Shown here: piece after piece, positions 13,960-18,664 of the stretch
Layout of the letters: each line of letters begins with the position of its first letter
Position numbering within the stretch: position 1 is the stretch's first letter
Assembly (NCBI GenBank): GCA_041687015.1
Contig: JAWLCT010000049.1
Coordinates: 1-18,664 of the forward strand
From: JALOAT01 sp041687015
Lineage (GTDB): Bacteria; Pseudomonadota; Gammaproteobacteria; Thiohalomonadales; Thiohalomonadaceae
Reading direction: 5' to 3'
DNA: 18,664 nucleotides
Position numbers and translations under genes: made by a program
The notes under the pieces: generated by a model
Database searches by the model: none
Seen by the model: the letters and a program-made list of their open reading frames with translations, nothing else
What the model was told of the DNA's origin: nothing

Positions 13960-13964
13960 GTGAT

Positions 13965-15206
13965 TCACCGGGGCTTGCTGAAAATCAGCGTGCCGTTGGT
14001 GCCGCCGAAGCCGAAGGAGTTCGACATGGCGTAGTCGATTTTCATCTCGCGCGCCGTATGCGGCACGTAGTTGAGATCGCAGCCCTCGGACGGGTTGTCC
14101 AGGTTGATGGTAGGCGGCGCAACCTGGTCGCGGATGGCCAGGATGCTGAACACGGCTTCCACACCGCCGGCCGCGCCGAGCAGGTGGCCGGTCATGGACT
14201 TGGTGGAGCTCATGGCCAGCGTGTAGGCGGCGTCACCGAAGGTGCGCTTCACCGCGTCCGTCTCCCCCTTGTCGCCGGCCGGCGTGGAGGTGCCGTGGGC
14301 ATTGATGTACTGCACCTGCTCCGGGTTCAATGCGGCGTCGCGCAGGGCATTGCGCATGCAACGGCTGGCCCCCTCGCCGCCTTCCGACGGCAGCGTCATG
14401 TGATAGGCGTCGCCGCTCATGCCATAACCCACCAGTTCCGCGTAGATGCGGGCGCCGCGGGCCTTGGCGAATTCGTATTCCTCAAGCACCACCACGCCGG
14501 CGCCGTCGGACAGCACGAAGCCGTCGCGATCCTTGTCCCAGGGGCGGCTGGCCTTTTCGGGCTCATCGTTGCGGGTGGACAGGGCACGTGCGGAACCGAA
14601 ACCGCCCAGGCCGCAGGGTGAGGTGGCCATCTCCGCACCGCCGGCGACCATCACGTCCGCATCGCCATAGACAATCATGCGCGCGGCGTCACCGATGGAG
14701 TGGGTTCCGGTGGCGCAGGCCGTGACGATGGCGATGTTGGGACCTTTCATGCCGTACATGATCGACAGGTTGCCCGAGATCATGTTGATGATGTTGCTGG
14801 GCACGAAGAACGGTGAAATTTTGCGCGGTCCGCCTTCCCGGTAGGCCTCGTGGCCCTTTTCGATGCCGGGCAGGCCGCCGATGCCGGAACCGATGGCCAC
14901 GCCGATACGCTCGGCATTTTCTTCGGTGACCGTCAGGCCCGCGTCTTCGATGGCTTCCTTGGCTGCCGCGATCCCGTAGTGAATGAAGGGATCCATTTTC
15001 TTCACGTCTTTCGCGGGGAAGTACTGCGTCGGGTCGAAGCCCTTCACAGATCCGCCGAAACGGGTCGAAAAGGCGGAGGCATCAAAGTGCGTGATGGGCG
15101 CGATACCGCTCTTACCCGCCAGGATGTTCTCCCAGGATTCCTTCACGCTCAGGCCCACCGGGGACACCATTCCCAAGCCCGTGATGACAACGCGCCGCTT
15201 TACCAA
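13965..15206 (-). CDS. fabF: 3-oxoacyl-[acyl-carrier-protein] synthase II
   Basis: FabF condenses malonyl-ACP with growing acyl-ACP in type II fatty acid synthesis. The 413-aa length equals E. coli FabF. The catalytic Cys is residue 164 (IVTACATGTHSIGDAARM); the two histidines lie in YINAHGTSTPAGD and STKSMTGHLLGAAGG. NSFGFGGTNGTLIFSK closes the thiolase fold. I start at the TTG at 15204-15206, giving (M)VKRRVVITGLGM, with GAGGA 8 bases before; the GTG at 15257 lies inside the acpP terminator and is unlikely. It lies 87 bp after acpP, separated by a terminator, so fabF is transcribed by readthrough or its own promoter. Confidence 0.97.
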   Translation of the reverse strand: MVKRRVVITGLGMVSPVGLSVKESWENILAGKSGIAPITHFDASAFSTRFGGSVKGFDPTQYFPAKDVKKMDPFIHYGIAAAKEAIEDAGLTVTEENAERIGVAIGSGIGGLPGIEKGHEAYREGGPRKISPFFVPSNIINMISGNLSIMYGMKGPNIAIVTACATGTHSIGDAARMIVYGDADVMVAGGAEMATSPCGLGGFGSARALSTRNDEPEKASRPWDKDRDGFVLSDGAGVVVLEEYEFAKARGARIYAELVGYGMSGDAYHMTLPSEGGEGASRCMRNALRDAALNPEQVQYINAHGTSTPAGDKGETDAVKRTFGDAAYTLAMSSTKSMTGHLLGAAGGVEAVFSILAIRDQVAPPTINLDNPSEGCDLNYVPHTAREMKIDYAMSNSFGFGGTNGTLIFSKPR

Positions 15207-15237
15207 GAGACATTCCTCGTGATGTTGGTCAACAAAC

Positions 15238-15275
15238 AAAAGGCCGCGACCACTCACGTGGTCCGGCGGCCTTTT
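15238..15275. terminator. Terminator between acpP and fabF
   Basis: AAAAGGCCGC + GACCAC pairs with GTGGTC + GCGGCCTTTT around a 4-base loop, with a 2-base bulge. The minus strand continues TTTTGTTTG, so it stops transcripts leaving acpP. It probably lets acpP mRNA exceed fabF mRNA, as is common for this highly expressed carrier. Confidence 0.85.
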
Positions 15276-15293
15276 CTACTGCTTCGTTTGGAA

Positions 15294-15533
15294 TCAGCCC
15301 GCCGAATGGGAATTGATGTAATCGACGGCCTGCTGAACCGTGGTGATCTTCTCCGCCTCTTCGTCCGGGATCTCGGTCTCGAACTCTTCTTCGAGAGCCA
15401 TGACGAGCTCCACGGTGTCAAGGGAATCGGCGCCGAGATCGTCGACGAAGGAAGACGTCAGATTCACTTCCTCTTCCTTAACCCCAAGTTGTTCGACAAC
15501 GATCTTCTTGACGCGCTCTTCAACCGTACTCAT
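15294..15533 (-). CDS. acpP: Acyl carrier protein
   Basis: AcpP carries acyl chains on a phosphopantetheine arm through fatty acid synthesis. The 79-aa, very acidic product starts MSTVEERVKKIVVEQLGVK. The attachment serine is Ser37 in DDLGADSLDTVELVMALEE. The ATG at 15533 matches the family, with GGAGGAA upstream; the longer frame to 15560 starts inside the leader. It lies 135 bp after fabG, the largest spacer of the cluster, which leaves room for its own promoter, and is followed by a terminator. Confidence 0.99.
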   Translation of the reverse strand: MSTVEERVKKIVVEQLGVKEEEVNLTSSFVDDLGADSLDTVELVMALEEEFETEIPDEEAEKITTVQQAVDYINSHSAG

Positions 15534-15578
15534 GACGGATACTTCCTCCCAATGGAACAAGATTTTTGATGCGGCGGT

Positions 15579-15607
15579 ATTCTAGTGAAAACCGCCATTC
15601 GATGCCA
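15579..15607 (-). promoter_or_regulatory. Possible acpP promoter
   Basis: On the minus strand TAGAAT (15579-15584) is a 5-of-6 -10 box. The element 17 bases upstream, TGGCAT (15602-15607), is a poor -35. The place, in the long fabG-acpP spacer, is where E. coli has an acpP promoter. Confidence 0.3.
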
Positions 15608-15668
15608 GATAAAACAATTCCGTAACTGTGATGCCGTACGCGACTGATCCGCTTGCGGTTTTTCGCGA

Positions 15669-16412
15669 TTACGCCATGTACATTCCGCCATTGACATGCA
15701 AGGTTTCGCCCGTGATGTAGGCCGCTTCGGGCGAAGCGAGGAAAGCAACCGCTGCGGCGATTTCCTCCGGTTGACCCAAACGTGCCAGCGGGATCTGCCC
15801 CAGCAGCGCCTGCTTGTGCTCTTCGGCGAGGGCACGGGTCATGTCGGTGTCGATGAAGCCGGGTGCGACGGTGTTGGCGGTGATGCCGCGGGAACCCACC
15901 TCGCGGGCCAGGGCCTTGGTGAAGCCCATGATGCCCGCTTTGGCGGCGGCGTAGTTGGTCTGACCGGCGTTACCCATGGCACCTACCACCGAGGCGATGC
16001 TGATGATGCGGCCCTTGCGCGCCTTGCTCATGCCGCGCAGGCAGGCCTTGGACATGCGATAGACCGAGGACAGGTTGGTGTTGATGATCGCCTCCCACTC
16101 CTCGTCCTTCATGCGCATGAGCAGGTTGTCGCGGGTGATGCCGGCGTTGTTGACCAGGATGCTGGGGACCCCGAAGGCCTCGTTGACGGCGCTCACCACG
16201 GCATCCACGCTCTCCTGGCTGGAAACGTCCAACGCCATGCCCTTGCCCTTGATCCCCTGCTCCGCCAGATAGGCGCTGATCTTTTCGGCACCGGATTCAC
16301 TGGTGGCGGTACCGATCACGGTGGCGCCCCTTTTGCCCAGAGCCAGGGCAATGGCCTGACCGATGCCGCGGCTGGCGCCGGTGACGAGTGCGATTTCGTT
16401 TTCGAGGGACAT
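15669..16412 (-). CDS. fabG: 3-oxoacyl-[acyl-carrier-protein] reductase
   Basis: FabG reduces 3-oxoacyl-ACP to 3-hydroxyacyl-ACP with NADPH, the first reduction of each elongation cycle. The 247-aa product is a short-chain dehydrogenase. The cofactor motif TGASRGIGQAIA lies at 11-22 and NNAGITRDNLLMRM at 88-101. The active-site residues are Asn113, Ser141 (SIASVVG), Tyr154 and Lys158 (TNYAAAKAG). The end HVNGGMYMA is typical of FabG rather than other dehydrogenases. The ATG has a GAGGAG site and lies 11 bp after fabD. Confidence 0.98.
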   Translation of the reverse strand: MSLENEIALVTGASRGIGQAIALALGKRGATVIGTATSESGAEKISAYLAEQGIKGKGMALDVSSQESVDAVVSAVNEAFGVPSILVNNAGITRDNLLMRMKDEEWEAIINTNLSSVYRMSKACLRGMSKARKGRIISIASVVGAMGNAGQTNYAAAKAGIMGFTKALAREVGSRGITANTVAPGFIDTDMTRALAEEHKQALLGQIPLARLGQPEEIAAAVAFLASPEAAYITGETLHVNGGMYMA

Positions 16413-16423
16413 GTTGTTTCTCC

Positions 16424-17356
16424 TCAGGCGGTTTCGTTCAGGGCCTGCGCCAGGCTGGCCGCGTCAGTGATGGCGATGGTCGCCATGTCCTTCTCAATAC
16501 GCTTGTTGAGCCCCACCAGCACCTTGCCCGGCCCGCATTCCACCAGCTTGTCCACCCCGTCGGCACGCATGCGGCGGATCGTCTCCACCCAGCGTACCGG
16601 GCTGTAGAGCTGGCGCACCAGGGCATCGCGGATGGCGGCCGGATCGCTTGCGGGAGCCACGTCGACATTGTTCAACACCGGGATCTGCGGTGCCTTCACG
16701 TCAATGGCAGCGAGCCGCTCGCCCAGGCGATCGGCGGCGGGCTGCATGAGACTGCAGTGGGACGGAACGCTCACGGGCAGCAGCACGGCCCGCTTGGCGC
16801 CCGCGCCCTTGGCCAGATCCACGGCGCGCTGCACGGCAGCGGCCGAGCCGGCCACCACGACCTGTCCCGGCGAATTGAAGTTCACGGCAGACACCACGTC
16901 GCCCTGGGCGGCCTGGGCACACACATCGATGACCTGCGCATCTTCGAGACCAAGAATGGCGGCCATGGCACCCGCGCCGGCCGGCACCGCTTCCTGCATG
17001 AAGCGGCCGCGATCGGCCACCAGCTGCACTGCGTCAGTAAAATCGAGCGCACCGGCGCACACCAGTGCCGTGTACTCGCCCAGGCTGTGCCCGGCCATGA
17101 CCGCCGGCGTCTTGCCGCCCTTCGCCACGAAAGCGCGCCAGGCGCCCACACCTGCTGCGAGCATGGCTGGCTGGGTCACGTGGGTCTTGTTGAGTTCGTC
17201 TTCGGGGCCGTTGGCCACCACCTGCCACAGGTCGTAACCGAGCGCCGCTGAGGCTTCCGCGAAGGTTGCTTGCACTTCAGGGTGCTGGGCAGCCAGATCC
17301 GCATACATGCCAACCGACTGGGATCCCTGGCCGGGAAAAACAAAGGCAAGAGACAT
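16424..17356 (-). CDS. fabD: Malonyl CoA-acyl carrier protein transacylase
   Basis: FabD moves malonyl from CoA to ACP, supplying the extender for fatty acid synthesis. The 310-aa product starts MSLAFVFPGQGSQSVGMYAD. The nucleophile is Ser91 in AGHSLGEYTALV, Arg116 (DRGRFMQEAVP) binds the malonyl carboxylate and His200 (VPSHCSLM) is the base. I start at the ATG at 17356; a GTG three codons upstream is possible. It lies 83 bp after fabH, with a palindromic repeat in the spacer. Confidence 0.98.
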   Translation of the reverse strand: MSLAFVFPGQGSQSVGMYADLAAQHPEVQATFAEASAALGYDLWQVVANGPEDELNKTHVTQPAMLAAGVGAWRAFVAKGGKTPAVMAGHSLGEYTALVCAGALDFTDAVQLVADRGRFMQEAVPAGAGAMAAILGLEDAQVIDVCAQAAQGDVVSAVNFNSPGQVVVAGSAAAVQRAVDLAKGAGAKRAVLLPVSVPSHCSLMQPAADRLGERLAAIDVKAPQIPVLNNVDVAPASDPAAIRDALVRQLYSPVRWVETIRRMRADGVDKLVECGPGKVLVGLNKRIEKDMATIAITDAASLAQALNETA

Positions 17357-17399
17357 GGTGGTCACTCTCTACTCGTTATTCGTTGTTTGAACTCACGCA

Positions 17400-17432
17400 G
17401 CCCGGATTCTGCTCCGCTCCATCCGGACTACG
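17400..17432. repeat. Palindromic repeat between fabH and fabD
   Basis: The element reads CCCGGATTCTGCTCCGCTCC followed by ATCCGGACTACG, with arms CCGGAT (17402-17407) and ATCCGG (17421-17426). It has the form of a dispersed element common in gammaproteobacterial spacers and differs from the GTAGGAG family seen elsewhere in the window. Confidence 0.6.
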
Positions 17433-17439
17433 CCATCCG

Positions 17440-18390
17440 TCAGTACTTGATAAGGGCCGAGCCCCAGGTGAAGCCGCCGCCGAAGGCCTCCAGCAGGATC
17501 GTCTCGCCACGCTGGATGCGGCCGTCGCGCACCGCGACGTCGAGTGCGAGCGGTACCGACGCGGCGGAGGTGTTGCCGTGGGTGCCCACGGTGAGCACCA
17601 CGCGTTCCATGGACATGCCGAGTTTCCTGGCCGTCGCCGCGATGATGCGCGTATTGGCCTGGTGCGGCACCAGCCAGTCGATGTCACTCTTCTGCAGGCC
17701 GTTGGCTTCCAGGGTCTCGTCCACGATGCGGCCGAGGGTGTTTACCGCCACCTTGAACACTTCGTTGCCGCGCATTTCGATGAACCGACGCCCGTCCTGG
17801 GACGTCCCGCCGGGGACATTGAGCAATTCGTTGTATTGCCCGTCCGCATGCAGATGGGTGGACAGGATGCCGGGCGCGTCGCTCGCCTCGATGATAACCG
17901 CACCGGCGCCGTCGCCGAACAGCACGCAGGTGCCGCGGTCAGTCCAGTCGACGATGCGCGAGAGGGTTTCGGCGCCTACGACCAGTGCGCGGCGCGCCGC
18001 ACCGGTGCGGATGAATTTGTCTGCCACACCGAGCGCGTACACGAAACCGGTGCACACCGCCTGGATGTCGAAGGCTGCGCCGCCATGGATGTCCAGGCGG
18101 TTCTGGAGCAGGCAGGCGGTGCTGGGAAAGACACGGTCGGGGGTGGTGGTGGCGACGATGATCAGATCGATGTCCGACGCACCGACACCCGCCGCATCCA
18201 TGGCTTTCCTTGCGGCCTGCTCGGCCAGATCACAGGTGGTTTCGCCGTCCGCGGCGACGTGCCGCTCCTCGATGCCGGTGCGTTCACGGATCCACTGATC
18301 CGTGGTATCCACCATGTTTTCGAGGTCGTGATTGGTGAGGATCTTCTCGGGCAGATAACCGCCGGTGCCGATGATGCGCGAATATTTCAA
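17440..18390 (-). CDS. fabH: 3-oxoacyl-[acyl-carrier-protein] synthase III
   Basis: FabH starts fatty acid synthesis by condensing acetyl-CoA with malonyl-ACP. The 316-aa product has the thiolase fold. The catalytic triad is Cys113 (FDIQAVCTGFVYAL), His241 (VPHQANTRI) and Asn271 (GTHGNTSAAS). RERTGIEERHVA near the N-terminus and EAFGGGFTWGSALIKY at the end are typical. The start codon is TTG and its last two bases plus the next A form the plsX stop (TTGA overlap), with GAGAGG upstream, so translation is probably coupled to plsX. Confidence 0.98.
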   Translation of the reverse strand: MKYSRIIGTGGYLPEKILTNHDLENMVDTTDQWIRERTGIEERHVAADGETTCDLAEQAARKAMDAAGVGASDIDLIIVATTTPDRVFPSTACLLQNRLDIHGGAAFDIQAVCTGFVYALGVADKFIRTGAARRALVVGAETLSRIVDWTDRGTCVLFGDGAGAVIIEASDAPGILSTHLHADGQYNELLNVPGGTSQDGRRFIEMRGNEVFKVAVNTLGRIVDETLEANGLQKSDIDWLVPHQANTRIIAATARKLGMSMERVVLTVGTHGNTSAASVPLALDVAVRDGRIQRGETILLEAFGGGFTWGSALIKY

Positions 18391-18664
18391 ACCACGTGCC
18401 TCTCTTGCAGTAGCGCCCCCAGCTGCTCGCTGATGCGCTCGGGGACGTTCTTCCCGGTCTCGACGATGGCTTCCTTGATGGCTTGGCTGAAGGCGAAGGC
18501 GTCGGCGCCGCCGTGGCTCTTGATCACTATGCCGCGCAACCCGACCAGGCTGGCACCGTTATAGACGCGCGGGTCGATGCGCGACCGGAAGGCCTTGAGT
18601 ACGGGCAGGGCGACAAGACCCGCAAGGCGCGTCAGCAGATTCCTCTTGAACTCCGCCTTCATGT
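18387..18664 (-). CDS. plsX: Phosphate acyltransferase PlsX, C-terminal part (cut by window edge)
   Basis: PlsX converts acyl-ACP to acyl-phosphate for phospholipid synthesis. Only the last 92 or so codons are in the window. RIDPRVYNGASLVGLRGIVI followed by KSHGGADAFAFSQAI is the conserved PlsX C-terminal region, and NVPERISEQLG follows. Position directly before fabH, with a 4-base overlap, is the normal plsX-fabH arrangement. The ATG near the window end is internal. Confidence 0.95.
   Translation of the reverse strand, partial: MKAEFKRNLLTRLAGLVALPVLKAFRSRIDPRVYNGASLVGLRGIVIKSHGGADAFAFSQAIKEAIVETGKNVPERISEQLGALLQERHVV

Overview
The window is about 18.7 kb of GC-rich (roughly 60%) chromosome. 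Almost every gene can be named. Protein similarity and gene order point to a gammaproteobacterium. The key signs are the block uvrY-(UDG)-uvrC-pgsA-tRNA-Gly-Cys-Leu, the fatty acid cluster plsX-fabH-fabD-fabG-acpP-fabF-pabC-mltG, AcnB, and an OxyR whose redox cysteines fall at exactly positions 199 and 208. I cannot fix the genus. A run of 100 N flanked by two identical 99-bp copies shows this is a scaffolded draft or metagenome assembly.

Layout. (1) 1-863, minus: N-terminal part of acnB, cut by the window edge. (2) 1075-1311, plus: a small, probably exported orphan with its own strong terminator. (3) 1551-4611, minus: a peroxide-defence group, rubrerythrin > rubredoxin > rubredoxin reductase > oxyR, with a near-perfect OxyR site beside the rubrerythrin promoter. 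(4) 4791-5390, plus: a YjdF/DUF2238 membrane protein diverging from rubrerythrin. (5) 5388-5974: the assembly gap, set inside a tandem array whose units carry a degenerate copy of the 3' end of the neighbouring tRNA-Leu. (6) 5952-6309, minus: tRNA-Leu, tRNA-Cys and tRNA-Gly. (7) 6347-10103, minus: uvrY, family 5 uracil-DNA glycosylase, uvrC and pgsA, joined by 4-base overlaps or a 3-base gap. (8) 10104-10496: no gene; it holds a GacA/UvrY-type palindrome and many GGA triplets. (9) tRNA-Ser (minus) and a YccA/BI-1 membrane protein (plus). (10) 11569-18664, minus: UPF0158 protein, mltG, pabC, fabF, acpP, fabG, fabD, fabH and the C-terminal end of plsX.

How the genes work together. In the rubrerythrin group, RubB passes electrons from NAD(P)H to rubredoxin, which reduces a rubrerythrin lacking its usual rubredoxin tail. 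OxyR senses peroxide and probably drives the group from the site at 4675-4711. In the repair group, the UDG removes uracil and UvrC makes the two incisions of nucleotide excision repair. The fab cluster supplies the initiation, malonyl transfer, first reduction and elongation steps of type II fatty acid synthesis plus the carrier protein. pabC and mltG (folate synthesis, peptidoglycan) are conserved passengers.

This is mostly ordinary core genome, and I see no undescribed defence or mobile system. The parts most worth a second look are the tRNA-tail repeat array with its unresolved gap, the OxyR operator, the palindrome and GGA-rich spacer upstream of uvrY, and several families of palindromic repeats in spacers.
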